The notes beneath the pieces were generated by a model. The model had not been told where the DNA came from. It saw only the letters and a program-made list of their open reading frames with translations, and ran no database searches. Made by a program: the position numbers and the translations under genes. From an uncultured Lachnospiraceae bacterium (GTDB taxonomy: Bacteria > Bacillota > Clostridia > Lachnospirales > Lachnospiraceae), in NCBI GenBank assembly GCA_934402055.1, contig CAKRTC010000001.1, forward strand, positions 62,001-126,000: a stretch of DNA of 64,000 nucleotides, written 5' to 3'. Below are positions 33,215-41,865 of this stretch, one piece after another (position 1 is the stretch's first letter; each line of letters starts with the position of its first letter).

Positions 33215-33562
33215 CCTTTACTGCTCATTGTCCATTGGACCTGTCCTCCCGTTCAATCTTCTGATAACCTGAGTAGCGTCTCAAAATGTCATCGCCCTTT
33301 TCTTAAACCTCCTGCTATCAAATCTTGCTATTCAGTTTTATCTCTAACAGTTTCGCTTATCGATCCCCTCACGTGCCTCTGATTGAAGCTCTGCCCGTAT
33401 CTGTTATAAATTAACTTTGATGTCTGATATTTTCTTATTTCTTCAGCAGTTTTGTGAAGTTCTTTAAGCTTTTTCTGTTGTCTGTATATTAACATTTTAA
33501 TGGTTTAAAATCTATCGGTAAAGCGTACCAAATAGTAATGTGAATTTTGGACAGAAAGTTGA
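33215..33562. other. Unassigned intergenic DNA
   Basis: No gene is supported here. The only frame of note ends at 33382, lacks a ribosome-binding site and has a biased composition. On the minus strand around 33240-33340 there are short Arg/Lys-rich coding-like stretches broken by stops, which could be the remains of a decayed gene, but I could not identify one. Confidence 0.4.
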
Positions 33563-33591
33563 TTGTTAAAATTTTATAAATCTCATATAAT
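33563..33591 (+). promoter_or_regulatory. Sigma-A promoter of sbcDC
   Basis: TTGTTA (33563-33568), a 17-base spacer and a perfect TATAAT (33586-33591). Transcription should start near 33598, immediately before the hairpin at 33602. Confidence 0.8.
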
Positions 33592-33601
33592 AAACATATT
33601 C

Positions 33602-33628
33602 GGGGCTTTTTAAGCCCCATGTTTTTTT
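33602..33628 (+). terminator. Intrinsic terminator in the sbcD leader
   Basis: GGGGCTT-TTT-AAGCCCC (33602-33618) is followed by ATGTTTTTTTTC. It begins within about 4 bases of the predicted start site and 50 bases before the sbcD ATG, so it should reduce or gate sbcDC expression. Confidence 0.75.
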
Positions 33629-33669
33629 TCTTTAGTTCACATTTATCTTTGTACAAAAGGATCGATTCG

Positions 33670-34806
33670 ATGAAGATACTTCATACTTCGGACTGGCATT
33701 TGGGAATCAATTTTAAGGGCTGCGATGCAGAGGCAGACCAGCGTTTTTTTATTAGGCAGATCAAGGATATAATTAAAGCGCAGAGCATAGATCTGATCAT
33801 CATAGCCGGAGACATTTTTGACATAAGCGTGGCAGGAGCAGAGGCTATAAGGCTTTATGATGAGGCAATAAGCGATATCTGCGGAACTCTTAAGTGTAAG
33901 GCCGCGATCATTGCAGGCAATCACGACGGGGCGGAACGCCTTGCACAATGCAGACGTCTTCTTGCGGATTCGGGCCTATATCTGTGCGGATCGCTCACAA
34001 AGGAAGCTATCATTATCAGAGAGGATAATGCGGAGATATTTTTGCTTCCGTGGATATCTACGGACAAGGTCAGGGCTGTGTATCGAGACAGAGCAGAGGA
34101 GATAGATTCTCTGTACAAGGCATATAAGATAGTTTCGGATGACTACAGATCAAGATTTACTCCCGGACTTAAACATATAATAGCGGCGCACGCATTTATA
34201 GTTAATTCGGAAACTTCGGTAAGCGACAGAGCTGCAGAAGTCGGCTTTGCCTCTGCGGTCGGAGCAGATATTTTTGCCGGATTTGATTATGCGGCACTCG
34301 GACATATTCATAAGCCTCAGGATATAGGTACAAATATACGTTATGCCGGTACACCTATGCCGTATTCCTTCGGAAAGGAAGAAAAACAGGAGAAAAGCGT
34401 CACAGTCATAGATACTTCTGATATGTCAAGAACGATAATTCCGCTTAAGCTCTTGCATAAGAGGACAACGCTTAAAGGAACATATGACGAATTGCTTGCG
34501 GCTGATTATCCGGAGGATGTGATAGGAGGATATACCAAGCTTATTGTCACAGACAGACAGCTCGGACTTGAGACAATGTCGTATCTGAGGGATCGTTATG
34601 TTCATCCTATAGAGATATCGGGTAAGCTCATGGAGACTGACGGTGCGAGGGCAAGCATCTCGATAGAGGAGCTTGAGGCGAAGGCACATGATCCGATAGA
34701 GATATTCAGACAGTTTTGTCTGGATAATTTCGGAGAAGAGCCGAGCGAACATTATAAGGAGCTTTTTAAGGCTGCCGTAAAGGAAGCAAAGGAGGAAGAT
34801 AGATGA
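33670..34806 (+). CDS. sbcD: SbcCD nuclease, subunit D
   Basis: 378 residues. A Mre11-type metallophosphoesterase with the metal-binding motifs MKILHTSDWHLG, IIAGDIFD, AGNHDG, AHAF and GHIHKPQ in order. With SbcC it cuts hairpins and double-strand ends in DNA repair. ATG 33670 follows AAAAGGA; an in-frame ATG at 33619 lies in the terminator's T-run and is rejected. The stop overlaps sbcC (ATGA). Confidence 0.95.
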   Translation: MKILHTSDWHLGINFKGCDAEADQRFFIRQIKDIIKAQSIDLIIIAGDIFDISVAGAEAIRLYDEAISDICGTLKCKAAIIAGNHDGAERLAQCRRLLADSGLYLCGSLTKEAIIIREDNAEIFLLPWISTDKVRAVYRDRAEEIDSLYKAYKIVSDDYRSRFTPGLKHIIAAHAFIVNSETSVSDRAAEVGFASAVGADIFAGFDYAALGHIHKPQDIGTNIRYAGTPMPYSFGKEEKQEKSVTVIDTSDMSRTIIPLKLLHKRTTLKGTYDELLAADYPEDVIGGYTKLIVTDRQLGLETMSYLRDRYVHPIEISGKLMETDGARASISIEELEAKAHDPIEIFRQFCLDNFGEEPSEHYKELFKAAVKEAKEEDR

Positions 34807-37454
34807 AACCAATATCACTTGAGATATCAGCCTTCGGTCCTTACAGCGGCAGGGAGTATATTGATTTCAACAGGCTTGCGGACGGAGGCCTGTTTCTGAT
34901 ATGCGGAGAGACGGGAAGCGGCAAGACCATGCTGCTTGATGCTATAAGTTTTGCCCTGTTCGGTAAGAGTACTGGAGATAACCGAAACGATCTTACGGCG
35001 CTTCGTTCCAACAGATGCGCTTTTGAAGCAACTACACTTGTGAGCTTTGTCTTCGAGCAGGATGGCAAGGTATATAAGTTTGAACGCAGGCTGGAGAGAA
35101 AGCGAAAAAACCTAAGTGCGTCCGCAGCGGCCCTTCGCATGGATGATGAGGGGATATTTGTGCCGTTATATGAAAATGCCAAGGAAAAAGAGGTCAATAA
35201 GAAGGCGGAGGAGCTGATAGGATTCAGTTACGAACAGTTTCGTCAGATAATAGTGCTGCCGCAGGGACAGTTTGAGAAATTTCTTGTGGCTGATCCTGAT
35301 GAAAAGGAACAGATATTGTCGAATATATTCGGTGCATCCTATTGGGAAAATGTTGCAGAGAATTTCTATCAAATAGCGGAAAAAAACAGAAAAGATCTTG
35401 AGGAGACCAAGCAGGCGATAGCAATGAGACTCGAGCAGACCGGATGTGAGGATAGGGATAGCCTGAGTGAATATATAGACAAGTTGCGTGAGAAGCTCAG
35501 CATACTTGAAGCCGAACATGATAAGAAGGATCATAAAGCCGAGCTTCAAGAAATAGAGAGGCAGAAAAAGACAGTCCTTGATTACAAGGAGCTTGATTCC
35601 AGGGTTAAAAAGCTTAATGAGCTTGAGCTTAAAAAAGAAGAGATAAGAGCAAAGGAAAAAATTAAAGCATCTGCGGAAGCTGCGGAAGGCTTCAGGAATC
35701 AGGTCAAGGAGCTTGAAGAAGCAAAGAATGCCGTAACGGCAAGAGAACTCAGTATCAAGACTATCGGGGCGGATATAGAAAAATCCGAAAAACTGCAGAA
35801 AAAATCCGAGGAAGCATTAAGCCGACACCAAGATAAGTCGGATGAATATGAGCAGAAAAAGACTCTGAAGACCAAGCTTGAATCAAAAAGAGAAAAGTAT
35901 GCTGCTATTGATAAGCTTGAAAAGGAATTAAAAGAAAAGACTGATATTTACAGTAAACTGGCTAAAAAAGAAACAGAAGCGAAATCAGCCTATGATGCGA
36001 AAGCGGCAAAGGCGATACATGCAAAGCAAGGGTACGATCAGGCGAAGGAGCGCCACGCTGTGCTGCTGGATAAGTATCATGCAGGTATATACGGAGATAT
36101 TGCGGCAAGGCTTACGGATGGCGCTGCATGTCCTGTCTGCGGAAGCTGCGAGCATCCGCATCTTGCCGAGCGTTCGGAAGATGCGGTAAGCAAGGAAGAT
36201 ACAGACAGAGCGAAGGAAGCTGAAGATAAGGCTTACCATACCATGGGTGAGCTTGATAAGGCTGCCAAGATCAAACAACAGCTGTATGAAGATGTAAAAA
36301 ATAAGAGAAGTGATGCCGAAGCCAAGCGAAATATAGCCGAAGAGCGTTTGGAAACGGTCAAGGAAGAGCTGATCGTGAATATAGCTAACGGAACGGAGCT
36401 TGAGCATAAGATAGAAAAGCTTGAAGCCGAGATCAGCGAGTATAACGAAAAAGAAGGAGAACTGAAAAAGGTGCTGGAGGATGCCAAGATCAAGCTTGGT
36501 AAGGAAAAATCAAGGCAAGAGACCCTGACAGCGGAATACCGTACAGAGCTTGATAAGGCAGATAAGCTGGAACAAAAGCTGCAAGCCGACATGGAGGCTT
36601 CGGAATTTAAGGATATTGAAGACATTAAAAAAAATCTGCTCGAAAAAACTCGTATTTCGCAATTAAATAAAGAAATTGCCGATTTTTATGCTAATATAAA
36701 TAGCGCAAATAAGCTTATCTTTGAAAAACAATCGGAGATAGGAAATGCAGCAAGGCCGGATGAGGCAGCACTTAAGGACAGAGAAGAAAAGCTTCGCAGT
36801 GAAAATGATTCATATATAAAAGAACATACATCTATAGCCAACAGTATCGATAATCTCAGTGAGGCATTGAATAAGATCGATGAGTTATCCGGGAACTTTA
36901 CAGAGCGGCTCGTTCAGGCGGATGATGATCTAAGCTTCGCCAAGCGGCTCAGAGGTGATACGGGTGTCGGACTTCATCGTTATGTTCTCGGCATAATGTT
37001 CGGCTCGGTGATCGCCGCAGCCAATAAAATGCTTGAAAATGTTCACGGCGGAAGATACAGACTGTGCAGGACAGATGATAAGCTTGCCGGAAAAAATAAA
37101 CGCGGCCTTGGTCTTAAGGTGTATGACAGTTTCTCAGAGACAGGTGAAGCCAGAGATGTTTCCACTCTGTCGGGCGGTGAAAAATTCCTTGTGTCACTTG
37201 CATTATCTATAGGTGTGTCCTCGGCTGCATCGGGATCCGGAGCAAAGATAGAAGCGATGTTTATTGATGAAGGCTTCGGAACACTTGATGATTCTTCTGT
37301 TCATGATGCATTGGAGATAATAGGCAGCATTCGAAGATCCAACGGTCTGGTTGGTATTATTTCGCATGTACAGGTGCTCAGAGATAATATACCCAATAAA
37401 CTTGTGGTGAATAAATCAAGAGAAGGAAGTACTGTTTCGATAGTGACAGGCTGA
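34803..37454 (+). CDS. sbcC: SbcCD nuclease, ATPase subunit C
   Basis: 883 residues. A Rad50-type split ATPase: N-terminal Walker A GETGSGKT (35-42), Q-loop LPQGQFEKFL, two long coiled-coil arms (about 190-430 and 460-720), the zinc hook C443-P-V-C446 between them, then signature LSGGEKFLVSLALS and Walker B IEAMFIDEGFGTLDD. It somewhat shorter than the roughly 1050-residue E. coli protein because the arms are shorter. It forms the SbcCD complex with the preceding gene. Confidence 0.95.
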   Translation: MKPISLEISAFGPYSGREYIDFNRLADGGLFLICGETGSGKTMLLDAISFALFGKSTGDNRNDLTALRSNRCAFEATTLVSFVFEQDGKVYKFERRLERKRKNLSASAAALRMDDEGIFVPLYENAKEKEVNKKAEELIGFSYEQFRQIIVLPQGQFEKFLVADPDEKEQILSNIFGASYWENVAENFYQIAEKNRKDLEETKQAIAMRLEQTGCEDRDSLSEYIDKLREKLSILEAEHDKKDHKAELQEIERQKKTVLDYKELDSRVKKLNELELKKEEIRAKEKIKASAEAAEGFRNQVKELEEAKNAVTARELSIKTIGADIEKSEKLQKKSEEALSRHQDKSDEYEQKKTLKTKLESKREKYAAIDKLEKELKEKTDIYSKLAKKETEAKSAYDAKAAKAIHAKQGYDQAKERHAVLLDKYHAGIYGDIAARLTDGAACPVCGSCEHPHLAERSEDAVSKEDTDRAKEAEDKAYHTMGELDKAAKIKQQLYEDVKNKRSDAEAKRNIAEERLETVKEELIVNIANGTELEHKIEKLEAEISEYNEKEGELKKVLEDAKIKLGKEKSRQETLTAEYRTELDKADKLEQKLQADMEASEFKDIEDIKKNLLEKTRISQLNKEIADFYANINSANKLIFEKQSEIGNAARPDEAALKDREEKLRSENDSYIKEHTSIANSIDNLSEALNKIDELSGNFTERLVQADDDLSFAKRLRGDTGVGLHRYVLGIMFGSVIAAANKMLENVHGGRYRLCRTDDKLAGKNKRGLGLKVYDSFSETGEARDVSTLSGGEKFLVSLALSIGVSSAASGSGAKIEAMFIDEGFGTLDDSSVHDALEIIGSIRRSNGLVGIISHVQVLRDNIPNKLVVNKSREGSTVSIVTG

Positions 37455-37477
37455 TCCTAAGAGAGTGAGGTGTCCGA

Positions 37478-38347
37478 ATGGCGGACGACAGATCTAAAAA
37501 GAAAACAACGGCAGCAGACAAGAAACCGACAAGAAAGTCGGTAAAGAAGCCGGATCCGTATATTGCATTTCTTGATACAGAGTTTAACGCTTTTGATTAT
37601 TATGATCAGAACGGCGGCAAGCAGGAGATAATTGAGATAGGAGTCGTTGTAATGCGCGGCGGCAAGGTTCTTGACGGCTTCAGGAGCTTTTGTGCACTTA
37701 AGAACGGACATACACTCTCAAGGCGAGCACAGGAGCTTACAGGTATACTGCCTGTGGATCTTGAGACGGCACCGAGCTTTCCGGAAGTTATTGAGCAGAT
37801 GAATGTCTTTCTCGATATGTACAATCCTCATTATATATATGCTTACGGACCGGAAGACCGTACACAGATGCTTAAGACCGCATCCCTGTACAATATTGCC
37901 AAGGCAGAACTTTATTATATATACAAAATCAAAGACATAATGAAGGATCTTGCAGACGCAATTGCCGTAAACAGCAAGAAAAAGATTAAGCTCTCACTGT
38001 CTCTGAAGGATATGTGCAAGCTGTGCGGTATAGATCCGGAGGGCATGCATGATGCATATAATGATGCCTTGTATCTCGGAAAATGTTCCGACAAGATACT
38101 TAAGCATGAAATGGATCCGGACAAGATCAGAAAATTACTGGCTGACAAGACCTGGCTCTCGGGATACCGTCAGGCGAGACATTTTAAGGAAAAAAGAGAA
38201 GAACTCCTGCTTGATGATGAACAGCTTCGTCCTATCAGATATGCCATAGACAGGCTTATAGATGAAGGTCAGTACCATGATTATCAGCTTCAGGCATTTT
38301 GGGATGACCTTATGATCATGACCGGAAGAGAACCTGAGTACGATTGA
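37478..38347 (+). CDS. DEDDh 3'-5' exonuclease (DnaQ-like)
   Basis: 289 residues. After a Lys/Arg-rich N-terminus (1-27) the exonuclease fold shows AFLDTEFNAFD (metal-binding Asp/Glu), GPEDRTQM (second Asp region) and HDAYNDALY (His and last Asp), the DEDDh set. The C-terminal 90 residues are helical and charged. It lies 23 bases after sbcC and may be in the same repair operon; whether it acts on DNA or RNA cannot be told. The extra C-terminal region is not part of the core domain. Confidence 0.88.
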   Translation: MADDRSKKKTTAADKKPTRKSVKKPDPYIAFLDTEFNAFDYYDQNGGKQEIIEIGVVVMRGGKVLDGFRSFCALKNGHTLSRRAQELTGILPVDLETAPSFPEVIEQMNVFLDMYNPHYIYAYGPEDRTQMLKTASLYNIAKAELYYIYKIKDIMKDLADAIAVNSKKKIKLSLSLKDMCKLCGIDPEGMHDAYNDALYLGKCSDKILKHEMDPDKIRKLLADKTWLSGYRQARHFKEKREELLLDDEQLRPIRYAIDRLIDEGQYHDYQLQAFWDDLMIMTGREPEYD

Positions 38348-38435
38348 TCGGGATAAAAAACATAGCTGACCAAGTCTATGCTGATTCGACATAAATTCAC
38401 AAATCCGACAGCACTTTTTGGCTGTAATGTCAATA

Positions 38436-38488
38436 TTGATTTCCTATATTTAGTTTGATATAGTAGTTGCAGACACAAGATGTTGTGG
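38436..38488 (+). promoter_or_regulatory. nrdDG promoter with two NrdR boxes
   Basis: TTGATT (38436-38441), a 17-base spacer and TATAGT (38459-38464) form the promoter. Two sequences fit the NrdR consensus acaCwAtATaTwGtgt: 38441-38456, inside the spacer, and 38473-38488, at the start site. Their starts are 32 bases apart, about three helical turns, which is the known paired arrangement. NrdR represses ribonucleotide reductase genes according to the bound nucleotide. Confidence 0.75.
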
Positions 38489-38511
38489 TTTGACGACTTT
38501 TAGAGCATGAA

Positions 38512-38543
38512 ACCGGCTGAGTAGCGTCAGCCGGTACTTTTTT
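38512..38543 (+). terminator. Terminator in the nrdD leader
   Basis: ACCGGCTGA-GTAGCG-TCAGCCGGT (38512-38535) followed by ACTTTTTT. It lies downstream of the nrd promoter and 35 bases before the nrdD ATG. It could end the exonuclease transcript, attenuate nrdD, or both. Confidence 0.75.
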
Positions 38544-38577
38544 CTCTTTTGCAGAAAAATTCAGAGGGGTATGGGCG

Positions 38578-40779
38578 ATGAACGTAATAAAACGTAATGG
38601 GTCGGAGGTAAGCTTCGACATTAATAAGATAAGGGCGGCAATAACAAAAGCCAATGAAAGCGTACCGGAAGAGATACGTATGACCGATCTCCAGATAGAC
38701 CGTATCGCAGAGAGTGTTGAATTCTCTTGTTTCAAGATGAAGCGTTCACCATCGGTCGAGGAGATCCAGGATATGGTAGAGTACCAGATCATGGCTCACG
38801 GTGCCTATGAGGTTTCCAAGAATTATATTACATATCGCTATACAAGATCGCTTGTACGTAAATCAAATACAACCGACGATAAGATCATCAGTCTTATAGA
38901 GTGCAATAATGAGGAGGCAAAGCAGGAGAACTCCAACAAGAACCCTATAGTTAACTCGACCCAGAGAGACTATATGGCAGGAGAGGTATCCAAGGATATT
39001 ACAGAGAGACTCCTTCTTCCGCAGGATATTGTCGAAGCGCATAAGGAGGGTATCATTCATTTCCATGATGCCGATTATTTTGCACAGCATATGCATAACT
39101 GTGATCTTGTCAACCTTGATGATATGCTGCAGAACGGCACTGTAATAACCGGAACTTTGATAGAGAGACCGCACAGCTTCTCGACAGCCTGCAATATTGC
39201 TACTCAGATCATTGCACAGGTTGCTTCCAATCAGTACGGCGGACAGTCCATAACACTTACACATCTGGCACCGTTTGTTGATGTGAGCCGTAAGAAGATA
39301 CGCAGATCGCTTGATGCCGAGATAGCGGCGATCAATGTGAATCTCAGCGACGAGCAGAAGGAAAGTCTGGTTGAGAGCAGACTTAAGGACGAGATACGCA
39401 AGGGTATACAGACCATGCAGTATCAGGTCGTGACACTGCTTACGACCAACGGTCAGGCACCGTTTATCACAGTCTTTATGTATCTTAACGAGGCACGTTC
39501 AAAGCAGGAGAAGGCAGACCTTGCCATGATCATTGAGGAGATGCTTGAGCAGCGCTGCCAGGGTGTTAAGAATGAGTCCGGGGTATGGGTGACACCTGCA
39601 TTCCCAAAGCTTATATATGTGCTTGAGGATGACAATATCACCGAGGATTCGGAGTATTGGTATCTCACCAAGCTTGCGGCAAAGTGTACCGCAAGACGTA
39701 TGGTTCCGGACTATATCTCAGAAAAAAAGATGCTTGAGCTTAAGGGAGATGTATATGTGTGCATGGGCTGCAGATCCTTCCTTACACCTGACAGATTCAC
39801 AGATGCAGGTATAGGCAATATAGCCAATGCGGGCAATTATGTGCCCGGTAAGCATAAGTACTACGGACGTTTCAATCAGGGTGTCGTAACCATCAATCTT
39901 CCGGACGTTGCATTATCCTCATACGGAGACAAGAAGAAGTTCTGGGATATATTCGAGGAGAGACTTGAGCTTTGCCACAGAGCATTGCGCTGCCGTCACG
40001 AGAGGCTCTTAGGCACACCGAGTGATGTTGCTCCGATACTTTGGCAGTACGGAGCTCTTGCGAGACTTAAGAAGGGCGAGACTATCGATAAGCTGCTCTA
40101 TAACGGCTATTCGACACTGTCACTTGGCTACGCAGGCCTCTATGAGTGCGTAAAGTACATGACAGGCAAGAGTCATACGGATCCGGAAGCTACACCGTTT
40201 GCACTTGAAGTAATGCAGAAGATGAATGATAAGTGCGCGGAGTGGAAAAAAGCTGAGAATATAGACTATTCCATCTACGGAACGCCGCTTGAGTCAACAA
40301 CATATAAGTTTGCAAAGTGCCTGCAGAAGCGCTTTGGCATCATCAAGGGCATCAATGACAAGGGATATATCACAAACAGCTATCATGTGCATGTGACAGA
40401 GAATATCAATGCATTTGACAAGCTGAAGTTTGAGTCACAGTTCCAGGCTTTGTCACCGGGAGGCGCAATAAGCTATGTTGAGGTTCCTGATATGCAGGAT
40501 AATCTTGATGCCGTGCTTGAGCTCATGAAGTTCATATATGAAAATATCATTTATGCAGAGCTTAATACCAAGAGCGATTATTGTCAGGTCTGCGGATGGG
40601 ACGGAGAGATAGAGATAGTTGAGGATGAGTCCAATAAGCTGATATGGAGATGCCCGAACTGCGGAAACACCGATCAGCAGAAGATGAATGTAGCCCGCCG
40701 TACCTGCGGATATATCGGAACACAGTTCTGGAATCAGGGACGTACTCAGGAGATAAAGGAAAGAGTTCTGCATCTGTGA
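38578..40779 (+). CDS. nrdD: Anaerobic ribonucleoside-triphosphate reductase
   Basis: 733 residues, class III reductase. The N-terminal ATP-cone (about 1-90, starting MNVIKRNGSEVSFD) is the allosteric domain; the catalytic barrel follows; the C-terminus has the Zn site CQVCGWDGE...CPNCG and the glycyl-radical motif RRTCGYIGTQ with the radical on Gly711. It makes deoxyribonucleotides without oxygen, with NrdG as activase. GAGGGG precedes ATG 38578. The oxygen-sensitive radical indicates anaerobic growth. Confidence 0.97.
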   Translation: MNVIKRNGSEVSFDINKIRAAITKANESVPEEIRMTDLQIDRIAESVEFSCFKMKRSPSVEEIQDMVEYQIMAHGAYEVSKNYITYRYTRSLVRKSNTTDDKIISLIECNNEEAKQENSNKNPIVNSTQRDYMAGEVSKDITERLLLPQDIVEAHKEGIIHFHDADYFAQHMHNCDLVNLDDMLQNGTVITGTLIERPHSFSTACNIATQIIAQVASNQYGGQSITLTHLAPFVDVSRKKIRRSLDAEIAAINVNLSDEQKESLVESRLKDEIRKGIQTMQYQVVTLLTTNGQAPFITVFMYLNEARSKQEKADLAMIIEEMLEQRCQGVKNESGVWVTPAFPKLIYVLEDDNITEDSEYWYLTKLAAKCTARRMVPDYISEKKMLELKGDVYVCMGCRSFLTPDRFTDAGIGNIANAGNYVPGKHKYYGRFNQGVVTINLPDVALSSYGDKKKFWDIFEERLELCHRALRCRHERLLGTPSDVAPILWQYGALARLKKGETIDKLLYNGYSTLSLGYAGLYECVKYMTGKSHTDPEATPFALEVMQKMNDKCAEWKKAENIDYSIYGTPLESTTYKFAKCLQKRFGIIKGINDKGYITNSYHVHVTENINAFDKLKFESQFQALSPGGAISYVEVPDMQDNLDAVLELMKFIYENIIYAELNTKSDYCQVCGWDGEIEIVEDESNKLIWRCPNCGNTDQQKMNVARRTCGYIGTQFWNQGRTQEIKERVLHL

Positions 40780-40899
40780 GCATCTGAAAGCGCGCCATCT
40801 CCCAAAAAAAGATTTTCGGAAAACCGCGAAAAATGAACATCATACAATTTACAGAGTAAAATCAGACATTCGGAATATAATTTGAATGTAATTAAAATT

Positions 40900-40926
40900 G
40901 AGCCAAGGCTGAATCGGTCTTGGCTC
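40900..40926 (+). terminator. Hairpin between nrdD and nrdG
   Basis: GAGCCAAG (40900-40907) pairs with CTTGGCTC (40919-40926), with only a weak T-run after. It may lower the amount of nrdG relative to nrdD or stabilise the upstream mRNA end. Confidence 0.45.
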
Positions 40927-40985
40927 GATTTATCAATGATAAATTAATGCGTCCGGCGGCGCATGTTTCTAACGGGAAAAAGGAT

Positions 40986-41528
40986 ATGCATTACAGTACT
41001 ATCAAAAATTGTGATATAGCAAACGGTGCGGGAGTGAGAGTCAGCTTATTCGTATCGGGCTGCACCAATCATTGCAAGAATTGCTTCCAGCCTCAGACCT
41101 GGGATTTTAATTACGGAGAAGAGTTTACAGAGAAAACTGAGCAAAAGCTTATAGAAATGCTTAAGCCCTCATATATACGAGGACTGACTCTGCTCGGCGG
41201 TGAACCTATGGAACCTGAAAATCAGAGAGGCTTGCTGCCGTTTGTAAAGCACTTCAAGGAGACTTATCCGGACAAGGATATATGGTGCTTCACAGGCTTT
41301 ACCTATGAGACTCTTAAGACAGAAGGAAGTCATCCCCGCTGCGAAGCTACGGATGAACTGCTGTCATATATAGATGTACTTGTTGACGGAAGGTTTATTG
41401 AGGAGCTTAAGAGCCCCGCCCTGCAATTCAGGGGATCGTCAAATCAGAGACTTATAGACCTAAAAAAAACCATAGAGAATAACAAAGTGGTATTGCTGCC
41501 TAATCACGACAGGATGAAGAATGTGTAA
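40986..41528 (+). CDS. nrdG: Anaerobic ribonucleotide reductase activating protein
   Basis: 180 residues. A radical SAM enzyme with the CxxxCxxC cluster motif at C26, C30 and C33 (SGCTNHCKNC) and the GGEP motif (LTLLGGEPMEP). It generates the glycyl radical on NrdD using S-adenosylmethionine. ATG 40986 follows AAAAAGGAT and matches the usual MxYxxIKxCDIANGxGVR start; an upstream in-frame ATG at 40920 lies in the hairpin and is rejected. Confidence 0.96.
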   Translation: MHYSTIKNCDIANGAGVRVSLFVSGCTNHCKNCFQPQTWDFNYGEEFTEKTEQKLIEMLKPSYIRGLTLLGGEPMEPENQRGLLPFVKHFKETYPDKDIWCFTGFTYETLKTEGSHPRCEATDELLSYIDVLVDGRFIEELKSPALQFRGSSNQRLIDLKKTIENNKVVLLPNHDRMKNV

Positions 41529-41650
41529 TGTCCCCGGGTGCAGGTATAAAAAGTGCAGACACAAAATAAATTGAAAGTATAAAAGCCGGACATCTCCGCT
41601 TTGTCTAATATATCTATATCGCTCACAGGACGCGGCCTCCTGTGAAATCA

Positions 41651-41676
41651 AAAAAACCTCCGATTACTCGGAGGTT
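41651..41676 (-). terminator. Terminator of tRNA-Cys
   Basis: On the minus strand AACCTCCGA-GTAA-TCGGAGGTT is followed by TTTTTGA. It starts 5 bases after the tRNA 3' end. Confidence 0.88.
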
Positions 41677-41680
41677 AAAG

Positions 41681-41751
41681 AGGCGACAACCGGATTTGAA
41701 CCGGTGATCAAGGTGTTGCAGACCTACGCCTTACCACTTGGCTATGTCGCC
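41681..41751 (-). tRNA. tRNA-Cys (anticodon GCA)
   Basis: 71 bases on the minus strand: acceptor GGCGACA/TGTCGCC, D arm with AAGTGGTAA, anticodon loop CTGCAAC (GCA), and T arm ACCGG-TTCAAAT-CCGGT, with discriminator T as usual for tRNA-Cys. The first anticodon-stem pair is a T-T mismatch. CCA is not encoded. Confidence 0.95.
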
Positions 41752-41865
41752 ATTCGATAGCCTATTCAGTCTACTATGAGCGGGAGATAAAGTCAAGCTG
41801 TATTTTGCAAATACCTGAATTTCTGTACACAGAGCAGAGCTGAATAGTGACTATACGAATAAAAT

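Noticed and set aside
33240..33340. Possible transposase remnant on the minus strand
   Set aside because: Short basic coding-like stretches are interrupted by stops and match nothing I can name, and no inverted repeats bound them; not enough to call an insertion sequence.
33155..33382. 75-residue frame before sbcD
   Set aside because: It spans a hairpin, has no ribosome-binding site and no recognisable protein pattern.
33619..33669. Upstream extension of sbcD starting MFFFF
   Set aside because: The codons are the T-run of the leader terminator; the ATG at 33670 has a ribosome-binding site and the normal family start.
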